This document shows positions 49,366 through 58,629 of a stretch of DNA of 64,000 nucleotides, piece by piece. Source of the stretch: an uncultured Rikenellaceae bacterium (GTDB lineage Bacteria > Bacteroidota > Bacteroidia > Bacteroidales > Rikenellaceae); NCBI GenBank assembly GCA_910577285.1, contig CAJTLO010000001.1, positions 273,050 through 337,049 on the forward strand, given 5' to 3'. Numbering within the stretch: position 1 is the stretch's first letter; the number at the start of each line of letters is the position of its first letter. The position numbers and the translations under genes are program-made. The notes under the pieces are model-generated. The model searched no databases. It was given only the letters and a program-made list of their open reading frames with translations, and was not told the DNA's origin.

Positions 49366-50102
49366 AACTCATTTCACTCCAGGACGTGTCGGTTTCGTAC
49401 GAAGGAGTGCCGGCACTCGAACATGTGTCGCTCGATCTTTTTTCCGACGACTTTACAGGCATCATCGGCCCGAACGGCGGAGGCAAGACCACCCTTGTGA
49501 AAGCTATTCTCGGCATGGTCCCCTATTCCGGAACCATTGCGTTTGCAAAAGGTATCGGAGTAGATGACGGCACGATCGGGTATCTTCCCCAACAGAATCA
49601 TTTCGACCGCCAGTTCCCCATCTCGGTCACAGAGGTGATCTACAGCGGCCTCCAGTCCCGCAAGCGCCTCCGTTTTCGCATCAGTCACTCCGAAAGGCGC
49701 AAAGCCGAAGAGCTCATGGAGCTAACCGGCATCCGCCCTCTTGCCGACAAGCCGATAGGCGGGATCTCGGGCGGCGAAATGCAGCGTGCTTTGCTTTGCC
49801 GCGCCCTGATCGCCGATCCGCAACTGCTGATACTCGACGAGCCCGCCAACTTCGTCGACAACAAGTTCGAGAAAGAACTTTATGATATCCTGGCCTCTCT
49901 GAACGACCGCATGGCCATCGTGATGGTATCGCACGATGTGGGCACAATCACCAGTTACGTCAAAAGCATCGTATGTGTCAACCGCACGGCTCACCGACAC
50001 GACACGAACGACATCACCCCTGAATTGCTCACCAACTACAACTGTCCCATCCAGCTGATTTCGCACGGCGAAGTACCGCATACCGTTCTGAAAAGACACT
50101 GA
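49362..50102 (+). CDS. Metal ABC transporter ATP-binding protein
   Basis: A 246-residue ABC ATPase of the ZnuC type. Walker A is GPNGGGKTTLVKAIL near residue 38, the Q-loop region is IGYLPQQNHFDRQFPISV, the signature ISGGEMQRALLCRAL, and Walker B LLILDEPANFVD; the switch His is VSHDVG. It overlaps the binding protein gene by 4 bases. No permease gene follows; the next 248 bases end in a terminator. The subunit must pair with a permease encoded elsewhere, or the system has decayed. Confidence 0.93.
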   Translation: MKLISLQDVSVSYEGVPALEHVSLDLFSDDFTGIIGPNGGGKTTLVKAILGMVPYSGTIAFAKGIGVDDGTIGYLPQQNHFDRQFPISVTEVIYSGLQSRKRLRFRISHSERRKAEELMELTGIRPLADKPIGGISGGEMQRALLCRALIADPQLLILDEPANFVDNKFEKELYDILASLNDRMAIVMVSHDVGTITSYVKSIVCVNRTAHRHDTNDITPELLTNYNCPIQLISHGEVPHTVLKRH

Positions 50103-50290
50103 GTGAGGTTATAAACATCACCGCCGAGCAATAAGATTACATAACGCTGGCTATTTTCATATTAATCAATGCCTTACATGTAAAACTAATTGCATCCCAC
50201 CTTACTGTCCGCTGCATTTCTCACCGGCAAGCGCCATGCCTTAGGTTAGCAACGATTATCCGCTTAAATTCAATTACTTGTACCAGCACT

Positions 50291-50336
50291 GAATACATAA
50301 AGAGGCTATCCGGATGGATAGCCTCTTTATGTATTC
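50291..50336. terminator. Bidirectional terminator with a perfect 21-bp stem
   Basis: Arms 50291-50311 and 50316-50336 pair fully around a GGAT loop between the ABC ATPase and a converging small gene. Positions 50103-50290 hold no supportable gene. Confidence 0.85.
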
Positions 50337-50350
50337 AATAGACCGACCGA

Positions 50351-50635
50351 CTACTCGTTGACCGTCTTGCTGAGTTTATCGAACAACCCGTCGATACGAT
50401 CCATAAGTTCGTTACGCAAGAAGGCATAGTGCTTCTTTACGAGCGACTTGTTGTGTTTTTCGACAGGATGGTTGGCCATCTCGTAAAACTCATTACGGGC
50501 TTCTACGGCCTCTTCCACAACCTTCACGATATCCTCCTGTTTTTCGGAGTTGAAGTAGAGCGCCAGGTAGCAGTCGTATACCACTTCATTTACAAGATAA
50601 TCTATGTCTTTTTTGATTTGTCTCAAACTTGCCAT
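50351..50635 (-). CDS. Small conserved Bacteroidetes helical protein
   Basis: A 94-residue highly charged, all-helical protein without signal peptide or membrane segment. It reads SLRQIKKDIDYLVNEVVYDC at the start and FLRNELMDRIDGLFDKL near the end, with aromatic residues spaced as in a helical bundle. It resembles short hypotheticals common in Bacteroidetes (from memory). It lies 102 bases after nnrD on the same strand. No function is known to me. Confidence 0.8.
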   Translation of the reverse strand: MASLRQIKKDIDYLVNEVVYDCYLALYFNSEKQEDIVKVVEEAVEARNEFYEMANHPVEKHNKSLVKKHYAFLRNELMDRIDGLFDKLSKTVNE

Positions 50636-50737
50636 TACCGATGAATTATAAAGTTATACAAATAGTTCGCAGCCACGCAGACAGGCGGCCTTCCACCCTC
50701 CGATCCGCAAAAGCCATTATTAAAGCAAATATAGCAT

Positions 50738-51655
50738 TTATTCCGTTTCCTTCAATGCTTCCGCCAGAAAATCTATCAGGTCGGCACTGTTCATTCCCTC
50801 CACGCCATAATATTCGGCGGCCTTATCTCCCGCCGCGCCATGCAGAAACACTCCCATCGTCGCAGCGGCGAGCGGCTCGTAGCCCCGGGCAAGCAGACCG
50901 GTCAGGAATCCGGTCAACACATCTCCGCTGCCCCCTTTAGCCATCCCGCTATTGCCCGTCGAATTGAAGGCGATACTCCTTCCTCTGTCGCAAACGGCGG
51001 AATTGGGTCCCTTCGCGATAACCACGCAATCGAGCCGGGCAGCCAGGTCGTTGGCTCTGTACAGCATATCCTCCGCACTCGTCCACTCCCCTGTCAACCG
51101 GCGCAGCTCACCGGCATGCGGGGTCAGAATCGCACCGGCGGGTACAAGACGCTGCATGTCCGGATTCCCAGCAAGCATATTCAGCGCATCGGCATCGATT
51201 ACCATTCGTATGCTGTGAGCGCCGCACCACTCCAGCAGGCGTCCCAATGCCGACTCGCTCCGCCGATCCCGACCGAGTCCGCAACCTACGCCTACCGCCG
51301 TATAACGCTCCATATCTTCGGGAAGCTCCGTAAAACAGTCCGTCGCATCCAGGCTGAAAAGCGCCGACGGGAAGTTGGCCTGTACCGGAAAACGCTCCGC
51401 TTCCGGCAGATGGATCGTCACCAATCCGCAACCGGAACGCAGTGCGGCACCGGTCGACAGGACCGCCGCACCCGGCATCCCTTTCGAGCCGCACACCAGC
51501 AACGCATGTCCATAACTCCCTTTGTGGGCATCCTGCAGCCTCGGCTCTACCAATGCCCCGATCTCCTCCGAGGTAATGTAACCGAATCCCCAGCCGGAGT
51601 TCTCCGCAAAAGTCTCGCTCACTCCCGGCGGCAAAAACATGATCTCACCCTTCAT
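50738..51655 (-). CDS. nnrD: ADP-dependent NAD(P)H-hydrate dehydratase, stand-alone
   Basis: NnrD repairs hydrated NAD(P)H, using ADP. The 305-residue protein has HKGSYGHALLVCGSKGMPGAA near residue 44-64, DADALNML near residue 150, LTPHAGELRRL, and GMAKGGSGDVLTGFLTGLLA near residue 240, the YjeF C-terminal ribokinase-fold motifs. The usual fused N-terminal epimerase (NnrE) is missing, so that partner must be encoded elsewhere or absent. ATG at 51640 is an alternative start. Confidence 0.93.
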   Translation of the reverse strand: MKGEIMFLPPGVSETFAENSGWGFGYITSEEIGALVEPRLQDAHKGSYGHALLVCGSKGMPGAAVLSTGAALRSGCGLVTIHLPEAERFPVQANFPSALFSLDATDCFTELPEDMERYTAVGVGCGLGRDRRSESALGRLLEWCGAHSIRMVIDADALNMLAGNPDMQRLVPAGAILTPHAGELRRLTGEWTSAEDMLYRANDLAARLDCVVIAKGPNSAVCDRGRSIAFNSTGNSGMAKGGSGDVLTGFLTGLLARGYEPLAAATMGVFLHGAAGDKAAEYYGVEGMNSADLIDFLAEALKETE

Positions 51656-51712
51656 TTCCGTTCTGCATTAAATCACGCCGCAAGATAATGAAATTTCGCC
51701 GCTCCACCCTGC

Positions 51713-51746
51713 AAAAAAAATCGGCAGGCTTGAGAGCCTGCCGATT
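51713..51746 (-). terminator. Terminator of the nqr operon
   Basis: On the minus strand a 12-bp stem (AATCGGCAGGCT and complement) with a 4-base loop is followed by T6 or more. Confidence 0.9.
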
Positions 51747-51771
51747 CGATTCGTCCGAAACCATGCAACGA

Positions 51772-53013
51772 TCAACCGAAGTTATCGTACATGATATTCT
51801 CCTTCGGTACGCCAAGACTGTCAAGCATCTTCTCGACAGCCGCCGTCATCGGGCCGGGACCGCAGATGTAATACTCGATGTCCTCCGGCGCATCGTGGTA
51901 TTTCAGGTAGTTGTCGTAAATCACCTGATGGATGAAGCCCGTGTAGCCCTTCCAGTTATCTTCGGGCTTGGGCTCCGAAAGGGCCACTTCGTAACGGAAA
52001 TTCTCGTTTTCACGTGCGATCTCTTCGAACTGCTCCTCGTAGAAGATCTCCCGTTTGCTGCGGGCACCGTACCAGAATGTGATCGGCAAGGTCGTCTTCT
52101 TGGTCATGAACAGGTCGAAGATGTGCGACCGCATGGGGGCCATACCGGCACCGCCGCCGATAAACATCTTCTCGTTCGGAGTATCCTTGATAAAGAACTC
52201 GCCGTAAGGACCGGATATGGTAATCTTGTCGCCCGGCTTGAGCGAATAGATGTAGGAGGAGCAGATACCGGGGTTCACATTCATGAACGCACCGGCAGCC
52301 CTGTCCCAAGGCGGAGTTGCGATACGGATATTCAGCATGATGATATTGCCCTCGGCCGGATGGTTGGCCATCGAGTAGGCACGGAACGTAGGCTCCGGAT
52401 TTTTAGCCACCAGGCCCCACATCTTATTCTTATCCCAATCCTCACGGTATTCTTCATCGACATCGAAATCCGAGAACTTGATGGCATCGTATTTCGGAAC
52501 GTCGATCTGGATATAACCGCCGCTGCGGAAATTGAGGTTCTCGCCTTCAGGCAACTTCACCACGAACTGCTTGATGAAGGTGGCGACATTGTGGTTCGAC
52601 ACCACCTCGCACTCCCACTTCTTCACGCCGAGCACCGCTTCGCTGACATGTATCTTGAGATTGTCCTTCACCTTTACCTGGCATCCGAGTCGCCAATGGT
52701 CCTTTTGCTGGCGACGCGTAAAAAAGCCCGTTTCGGTAGGCAGTATCTCTCCGCCTCCCTCGAACACCTGGCACTTGCACATTCCGCACGTACCCTGCCC
52801 GCCGCAGGCGGAAGGCAGGTAGATGTTCTGGGCGGCGAGCGTCGCCAGGAGCGACTCTCCGGTCGAAGCCGTGAGCACCCGTTCGCCGTCGTTGATATCT
52901 ATGGTGACTTCGCCGGAGGTGGTCAACCGGGCCTTGGCGAACAGCAGCAGTACGACGAGCAGCAAAACGATCACCAACGCCGCCACTACCGCGATTATAA
53001 TAGCATTCATCAT
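51772..53013 (-). CDS. nqrF: Na+-NQR subunit F
   Basis: NqrF is the NADH-oxidising entry subunit of the Na+-pumping NADH:quinone reductase. The 413-residue protein has one N-terminal membrane helix, then a 2Fe-2S ferredoxin domain with SACGGQGTCGMCKCQV and a later Cys (LGCQV). The FAD site is RAYSMANHP and the NADH site IGGGAGMAPMRSH, both ferredoxin-reductase-like. It is the last gene of the operon and is followed by a terminator. Confidence 0.97.
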   Translation of the reverse strand: MMNAIIIAVVAALVIVLLLVVLLLFAKARLTTSGEVTIDINDGERVLTASTGESLLATLAAQNIYLPSACGGQGTCGMCKCQVFEGGGEILPTETGFFTRRQQKDHWRLGCQVKVKDNLKIHVSEAVLGVKKWECEVVSNHNVATFIKQFVVKLPEGENLNFRSGGYIQIDVPKYDAIKFSDFDVDEEYREDWDKNKMWGLVAKNPEPTFRAYSMANHPAEGNIIMLNIRIATPPWDRAAGAFMNVNPGICSSYIYSLKPGDKITISGPYGEFFIKDTPNEKMFIGGGAGMAPMRSHIFDLFMTKKTTLPITFWYGARSKREIFYEEQFEEIARENENFRYEVALSEPKPEDNWKGYTGFIHQVIYDNYLKYHDAPEDIEYYICGPGPMTAAVEKMLDSLGVPKENIMYDNFG

Positions 53014-53028
53014 AGTCTTCTAACCTGT

Positions 53029-53649
53029 TTAATTGATTTGAATACCGAGGAACGACATGAAAGCGATTCCCATAAGTCCCGTGAGGATGAAAGCGATACC
53101 GGGCCCCCTGAGCGGAGCCGGTATGTTGGAATAACTGATCTTCTCACGGATAGCCGCCATCATCAGGATGGCGAGCCACCAACCTATACCGGAACCCAGA
53201 CCGTACGACGCCGCCTCGCCCACATTCAGGAATTCCCGCTGCTGCATGAAGAGCGAACCGCCCATGATGGCGCAGTTCACGGCGATCAGCGGCAGGAAGA
53301 TACCGAGCGAGTTATAGAGCGAGGGACTGAAGCGTTCCACGATCATCTCCACCAACTGCACGAAAGAAGCGATCACGGCGATGAAGACGATGAACGACAG
53401 GAAGCTCAGATCCACCTCCGCCAACTTCGGGCTGATCCATGCAAGGGCTCCGGGCTGGAGGAGGAATTCGTTGATCAGGTAGTTCAGGGGCACGGTGATG
53501 AACATCACGAACGTCACGGCTGCACCCAACCCCAATGCTGTTTTCACATTCTTGCTCACGGCGATGTAGGAACACATGCCGAAGAAGTAGGCGAAAACCA
53601 TGTTGTCGATGAAAATCGACCTGATAAAGATATTAAATATACTTTCCAT
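53029..53649 (-). CDS. nqrE: Na+-NQR subunit E
   Basis: A membrane subunit of 206 residues with about six helices covering the whole length. MVFAYFFGMCSYIAVSKNV near residue 17 contains the conserved Cys of the intramembrane iron centre. SYGLGSGIGWWLAILMMAAI near the end is another family block. It lies 15 bases before nqrF and 4 bases after nqrD. Confidence 0.96.
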   Translation of the reverse strand: MESIFNIFIRSIFIDNMVFAYFFGMCSYIAVSKNVKTALGLGAAVTFVMFITVPLNYLINEFLLQPGALAWISPKLAEVDLSFLSFIVFIAVIASFVQLVEMIVERFSPSLYNSLGIFLPLIAVNCAIMGGSLFMQQREFLNVGEAASYGLGSGIGWWLAILMMAAIREKISYSNIPAPLRGPGIAFILTGLMGIAFMSFLGIQIN

Positions 53650-53653
53650 ACCC

Positions 53654-54298
53654 CTACTTTTCTATCAAATCCCTGTTTTTACTGCGGTGTATCCAGATGA
53701 TGACTCCCACGATTACGAGCGCCATGGGCGGCAGCAGCATGAGGCTGTTGTTCGCATAGCCGTGCAGATACGCGCTTTCGGGGATGATGCGGTACCCCCA
53801 GAGGGTGCCCGAACCGAACAATTCCCTCACGAACGCTACGACGATGAGGATCAGACCGTATCCCGCTCCGTTACCGATACCGTCCAAAAACGACGGCCAA
53901 GGCTTGTTGGAGAGTGCGAAAGCCTCCACACGTCCCATGATGATACAGTTCGTAATGATCAGACCTACAAAGACCGAGAGCTGCTTGCTCACGTCATACA
54001 CATAGGCCTTGAGCACCTGGTCTACGAGGATTACGAGCGTAGCGATCACCACGAGCTGCACGATGATGCGGATACGGTTGGGCAATCCCTTGCGCAGAAG
54101 CGACATGACAAGGTTGGAGAAAGCGGTTACGACAGTCACGGAAACTGCCATGACGAACGCGGGTTTCAGTTTTGCCGTTACGGCCAGTGCGGAACAAATA
54201 CCGAGTATCTGCACGATGACCGGGTTGTTCATGTTCAACGGCCCCCACAGCAGTTTAAGGTTCTTCGTCGAGAACATCGGCGTTTTATCTTTACTCAT
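53654..54298 (-). CDS. nqrD: Na+-NQR subunit D
   Basis: A membrane subunit of 214 residues, homologous to NqrE, with about six helices. GLIITNCIIMGRVEAFALSN near residue 110 carries the Cys of the Fe centre, and GAGYGLILIVVAFVRELFGSG follows. The ATG at 54298 overlaps the nqrC stop by 8 bases. Confidence 0.96.
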   Translation of the reverse strand: MSKDKTPMFSTKNLKLLWGPLNMNNPVIVQILGICSALAVTAKLKPAFVMAVSVTVVTAFSNLVMSLLRKGLPNRIRIIVQLVVIATLVILVDQVLKAYVYDVSKQLSVFVGLIITNCIIMGRVEAFALSNKPWPSFLDGIGNGAGYGLILIVVAFVRELFGSGTLWGYRIIPESAYLHGYANNSLMLLPPMALVIVGVIIWIHRSKNRDLIEK

Positions 54299-55085
54299 TG
54301 TTTTCAACTGTTAAATCGGTTATGCTGACCTGTTGCAATTCCGGCTGCGCCTGTTCGGCCCGCTGCCTGCGTATCAGCGGAAGATAAGCCTCCAGACAGG
54401 AGTAGAGCATGCTCTCCACCCCGCGGCTGGTGATGGTACCGCCCGATACCGCATCCACTGCGTGGTCGTTCCCGGCAGAAGCGCCGCTCCCCTTCAGCAC
54501 CGAGATACCGGTAAACTGCTCGGCCTCGAAGATGGTTTTGCCGACAAACTGTCCCGAGAATGCCGCCGAAGTGATCTCGGCTCCCAGTCCGGGAGTTTCG
54601 CCCTGGTGGTCGAACACGACGCCCCGAACGGTCTTCCAGTCATCCCCCAAAGCAATGTATCCCCAAATGGGGCCCCAAAGTCCCGTACCGTATACGGCGA
54701 GTACGTTCAGTACGGTGCCGTCGTCCAGCCTGGCCACGAAAACCGGAAGCTGACGTTCCGACTGAGGTTTGGCGTACTGTTCTTTCAGTTTATCGAGCAG
54801 CCCGAACGCCTCGGCACCCTGTACCCGGTTGCCTTCGCCGTCCACCACATAACTGTCGATAATGTATTTGGCATACTCTTGTTTGATGTATTCGGTCTTG
54901 TCCTTCACCTTGTCCGCATCGCCTCCCAGACCGATCGTCGACAGGATGGCACCCTGTTTTTCGACAACGATATTGGCCTGCTGCCTGCTTTTCAATGCCA
55001 TGGCCGCCACCGAAAGGAGCACCGCTACGATGACAATCATCACCGAAGCGTAAATAATGATGTATGTATTGCTGTTCTTGTTCAT
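54291..55085 (-). CDS. nqrC: Na+-NQR subunit C
   Basis: NqrC carries a covalent FMN on the periplasmic side. The 264-residue protein has one N-terminal membrane helix and a soluble FMN domain. The flavinylation site is DAVSGGTITSRGV near residue 215 (threonine in S-G-x-T), preceded by ETPGLGAEI. It shares an 8-base overlap with nqrD. No apbE flavin transferase gene is in the window. Confidence 0.95.
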   Translation of the reverse strand: MNKNSNTYIIIYASVMIVIVAVLLSVAAMALKSRQQANIVVEKQGAILSTIGLGGDADKVKDKTEYIKQEYAKYIIDSYVVDGEGNRVQGAEAFGLLDKLKEQYAKPQSERQLPVFVARLDDGTVLNVLAVYGTGLWGPIWGYIALGDDWKTVRGVVFDHQGETPGLGAEITSAAFSGQFVGKTIFEAEQFTGISVLKGSGASAGNDHAVDAVSGGTITSRGVESMLYSCLEAYLPLIRRQRAEQAQPELQQVSITDLTVENNE

Positions 55086-55092
55086 GGCCGCA

Positions 55093-56289
55093 TTACTGTT
55101 TAACTGTTTTCAAACGTTTCTTCCTGCTACGGACATTGGCCTGCACTACATAGTAATCCACGAGCGGCGCAAGGGCGTTCACGAAAAGTATCGCGAGCAT
55201 CATACCCTCCGGATAACCCGGATTGACCACCCGGATGAGCACGGCCAGCATACCGATGATAAGACCGGTAATGATCTTGCCCGTATTGGTCTGGCTGGAG
55301 GTTACCGGGTCGGTAGCCATAAAGACCGCACCGAATGCGAAACCGCCCAACAGCAAGTGGTAGTAAGCGGGCATCTCCATGTAGGCATTGCCGCCCACGA
55401 GGTTGAATATCCATCCCATCAGCAGCCCGCCGGCAAAGACGCTCAGCATCGTACGCCAGCTCGCCACACCCGTATAGAGCAGAATGGCCGCACCGATCAG
55501 GATGCAGAACGTGGACACCTCCCCGATGCTACCGGGCACAAAACCCCAGAACCAATCGCAGGCGGTCGTACCGCCGAAATCGAGCGTCGACGCACCGGCC
55601 GACACGCTGTCGTTGATGTATCCCAGCGGCGTGGCGCCCGAGAAGCCGTCCGCATAGGCTCCGCCCTTGGAGACACCGCGGATCCATACATGATCGCCGG
55701 AGATCTTCGGCGTATAGGCGAAGAACACGAATGCACGGGCCAGCAGCGCCGGGTTGAAGATATTCATACCCGTTCCGCCGAGCACCTCCTTGCCGAACAC
55801 CACGGAGAATGCCACGGCCAGCGCAAGAATCCACAACGGCATGTCGATTGGCATGATCATCGGGATGAGCAGACCGGTAACGAGATACCCCTCGTTCACC
55901 TCCTCGCCTTTGCGCTGTGCGACCGCAAACTCGATCCCCAGTCCGACGATGTACGAAACCAGGATCATCGGCAGCATGCGCACGAAGCCGTACCACCAGC
56001 ACCTGAACCACATCGCCTGCGAGGCGGGCTCGGCTATCGCAGCGAAATGCTGGTATCCGATGTTGTACATACCGAAAAGCAGAGCGGGCAACAGGGCGAT
56101 GATGACGATCATCATCGTACGTTTCAGGTCGTTCGCATCGCGTATATGGCTTCCCCTGCGGGTCACCGTATTGGGAACGAAAAGGAACGTTTCGAACGCA
56201 TCGAACGTAGAGTGCAGGAAACCGAACTTACCTCCTTCGGAGAAAGCGGGTTTGTATTTGTCTACGATTTTTCTCAGTTGTTTCTCCAT
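55093..56289 (-). CDS. nqrB: Na+-NQR subunit B
   Basis: NqrB is the main membrane subunit with riboflavin, covalent FMN and the sodium pathway. The 398-residue protein has about ten helices. The FMN threonine lies in DGFSGATPLG near residue 223, and FMATDPVTSSQTNTGK near residue 330 is a conserved loop. It is 4 bases after nqrA and 7 bases before nqrC. Confidence 0.97.
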   Translation of the reverse strand: MEKQLRKIVDKYKPAFSEGGKFGFLHSTFDAFETFLFVPNTVTRRGSHIRDANDLKRTMMIVIIALLPALLFGMYNIGYQHFAAIAEPASQAMWFRCWWYGFVRMLPMILVSYIVGLGIEFAVAQRKGEEVNEGYLVTGLLIPMIMPIDMPLWILALAVAFSVVFGKEVLGGTGMNIFNPALLARAFVFFAYTPKISGDHVWIRGVSKGGAYADGFSGATPLGYINDSVSAGASTLDFGGTTACDWFWGFVPGSIGEVSTFCILIGAAILLYTGVASWRTMLSVFAGGLLMGWIFNLVGGNAYMEMPAYYHLLLGGFAFGAVFMATDPVTSSQTNTGKIITGLIIGMLAVLIRVVNPGYPEGMMLAILFVNALAPLVDYYVVQANVRSRKKRLKTVKQ

Positions 56290-56293
56290 ATCC

Positions 56294-57655
56294 TTAGCTC
56301 AGCTCTTTAATCATCAAATTGATACCGTCTGCAATGACCGTCTGCATCTCCGTTTTGGACGGGTCCACGAATTCGCAGAGGGCGAAGTCTTCCGGAAGCA
56401 CTTCGTAGATACCCAAGTCCTCCATCTTGTCGATATCCCCCGCCATGCACGCCTTGAGAAGGTAGATCGGGTAGATGTTCATCGGCAGGTAGCGGTCGTA
56501 GAGTCCCGTCACCACCAATGCACGTTTTCCTCCGTTCAGGTTGGTATCCAGATCGTACCGCTTGCGGGGCGTCAGCCACGAGAAGTAGCTGCGGGACACC
56601 GAGAACTTGTGGAATCGCGGAGCGATCCAACCGAGCAACTCGAAATTGTCGCCTTCGGGGATGATGGTCATCTGGTTGTGATAGAAATCCAGATAACCGT
56701 CGGCATCCGCCCGAACACCCGTCAGTACGTTGCCGCATACGATACGGAAATTCTCGCCCGCACGCTGATGCTTTACTCCGGCTGCCATGACCGGCTGCAC
56801 GACGGAGGTACCCGCGATGAGCGACACGTATTTGGGCTCGGTCACTTCGGAACCCGTAACGGCGATCGTCTTCCGCATATCGACCGTTCCGGTATTGAAC
56901 AGGCGCCCGATAAGGGCTACGTTCTGTATGTCTACGGTCCACACCGTCTCCCCTTTGTTGATGGGCGATACGTGGTGTATCTGTACGCCGACGTTACCGG
57001 CCGGATGAGGGCCCTCAAAAAGATGTTGTGCGGCATTCCCCAAGCGGTTGAGCACACCGTTCTCGCCGTTGCGCAACCCCAGGTGGACCTCCCCGTCGGT
57101 CAACTTCTTCAGTGCCTCGATACCGGCAGCCAGGTTGTCGTACTCGTCTTTCAGGACGAAGTTCATGTCCGGAGCCAAGGGGGCGGAATCGAATCCCGAA
57201 ATAAAGATCGCTTTCGGTTTGTCGCCCGGATTGGCGATCGTTCCGTAAGGCCTTTGGATGATGAGGGGCCAAAGCCCGCTCTGCAACAACACCTCGGTGA
57301 TTTTCTCCGGAGTGGACTTGGCCGGAACGGGAGCCTGGAATTTTTCGTATTCGACCACCGGATCGGCATCGATCACTACGGCCAGTATCCTTCGCTTTTC
57401 GCCACGACGAATGGCCGATACGGTACCGCTCACCGGAGAGGTGAAGAGTATCTGGGGCCGCGCCTTGTCGAAAAACAGAGGGGTACCCGCCTTCACCCTG
57501 GCGCCTTCCGAAACGAGCAGTTTCGGGGTAATGCGCGGAAAGCTATCCGGAATCACGGCATAAGTGGAGCCGACAGGCATCTGGACCACCGTCTTTTCCG
57601 CTTCGCCTACCAACCGGATGTCGAGACCACGTTTCAGTTTTATGACTTTCGACAT
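56294..57655 (-). CDS. nqrA: Na+-NQR subunit A
   Basis: NqrA is the peripheral cytosolic subunit at the quinone site. The 453-residue protein starts SKVIKLKRGLDIRLVGEA and has the Rnf/Nqr barrel-sandwich region LFFDKARPQILFTSPVSG near residue 60. It leads the nqrABCDEF operon on the minus strand, 90 bases after a promoter element. Confidence 0.97.
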   Translation of the reverse strand: MSKVIKLKRGLDIRLVGEAEKTVVQMPVGSTYAVIPDSFPRITPKLLVSEGARVKAGTPLFFDKARPQILFTSPVSGTVSAIRRGEKRRILAVVIDADPVVEYEKFQAPVPAKSTPEKITEVLLQSGLWPLIIQRPYGTIANPGDKPKAIFISGFDSAPLAPDMNFVLKDEYDNLAAGIEALKKLTDGEVHLGLRNGENGVLNRLGNAAQHLFEGPHPAGNVGVQIHHVSPINKGETVWTVDIQNVALIGRLFNTGTVDMRKTIAVTGSEVTEPKYVSLIAGTSVVQPVMAAGVKHQRAGENFRIVCGNVLTGVRADADGYLDFYHNQMTIIPEGDNFELLGWIAPRFHKFSVSRSYFSWLTPRKRYDLDTNLNGGKRALVVTGLYDRYLPMNIYPIYLLKACMAGDIDKMEDLGIYEVLPEDFALCEFVDPSKTEMQTVIADGINLMIKELS

Positions 57656-57745
57656 ATTATGATTATTGATATGAGTGTGTCGGAATAATTAGCTGCAAAT
57701 CTGTATGTTTAAAGCAAAGGACAATACCTCTAAAAAAATACGAGG

Positions 57746-57753
57746 CAAATTTA
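57746..57753 (-). promoter_or_regulatory. -7 promoter element for the nqr operon
   Basis: It reads TAAATTTG on the minus strand, about 90 bases before nqrA. The remaining gap to 57947 is AT-rich near 57680-57800 and shows no gene. Confidence 0.55.
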
Positions 57754-57947
57754 CGTTTATTTTTCCGGATTGCTAACTGTAATGTGAATTTTTTCACACA
57801 AAAATCCGATCTCGCTCCAAACACTTCCCACGCGGTCCGTCCGAAACGCTGCACAACACGGTAAAAGCCATACGTTTACCCTCCCGAAGGAGCCCTCATA
57901 CCGCCTCCCCCGCAAGACACGATTGCTTCTTTCCCGACGATTTTTGT

Positions 57948-57955
57948 TACTTTTG
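57948..57955 (+). promoter_or_regulatory. -7 promoter element for the TatD-like gene
   Basis: TACTTTTG ends only 8 bases before the ATG, so the transcript would be almost leaderless. Confidence 0.6.
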
Positions 57956-57963
57956 CCCGCAGC

Positions 57964-58629
57964 ATGACACCCTATATAGATATACACACGCATCGGTGCC
58001 CCGCCGCGTCCCCCGAAGAAGTGATCCGCATCGCCTCCTTTCGCATGGGCGTTGACACGGTATTGCCGGCCGCTCCCTTTTCAGCCGGCATCCATCCGTG
58101 GGATGCCGGTACGGCATGCGGCCACCTCTCCGAAATCGAGGAGCGGTTGCGCGGATGCGGGGCGACCGCCGTCGGCGAGATAGGACTCGACTATGCACGC
58201 ACCCCCGGCCAGGCATCCTGCCAGCGGACGGTGCTCGCCACGCAGCTACGCCTCGCCGCCGAGCTGAGACTTCCGGTCATTCTCCATTGCGTCAAGGCCT
58301 TCGAAACCGTCATGCGGATGCTGCAGGGATACCCCCTGCCGGCCGTCATTTTCCATGGCTACACGGGCAGTCCCCAGCAAACCGCCAGAGCGATCGCCGC
58401 AGGCTATTATCTTTCGGCCGGTCCGCGGTCGCTGAGCTCCCCGAAAACGAAAGAGTCGATCCGCACGCTGCCGTCGCACCGTCTTTTCATCGAAACAGAC
58501 GATAGCGACACGTCCATACAGGAGGTCTATGCCGAGGTGGCCGCCTTGCAGGAAATCCCCGCAACGGAGCTGAAAGAGATCGTATACCAAAACTTCAAAA
58601 CTGTTTTCCCCGCTTATGGAATGGCTTGA
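57964..58629 (+). CDS. TatD family hydrolase
   Basis: A 221-residue metal-dependent hydrolase of the TatD family (known members include DNases). Metal ligands appear in YIDIHTHR near residue 4, GEIGLDYARTPGQ near residue 72, LHCVKAF near residue 103, FHGYTGS near residue 130 and IETDDS near residue 177. It is shorter than E. coli TatD (260), and the N-terminal metal loop is compact. tcdA overlaps its end by 14 bases, suggesting linked expression. Confidence 0.92.
   Translation: MTPYIDIHTHRCPAASPEEVIRIASFRMGVDTVLPAAPFSAGIHPWDAGTACGHLSEIEERLRGCGATAVGEIGLDYARTPGQASCQRTVLATQLRLAAELRLPVILHCVKAFETVMRMLQGYPLPAVIFHGYTGSPQQTARAIAAGYYLSAGPRSLSSPKTKESIRTLPSHRLFIETDDSDTSIQEVYAEVAALQEIPATELKEIVYQNFKTVFPAYGMA

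Noticed and set aside
51688..53700. 670-codon plus-strand open frame
   Set aside because: It is antisense to nqrF and nqrE and crosses the nqr terminator.
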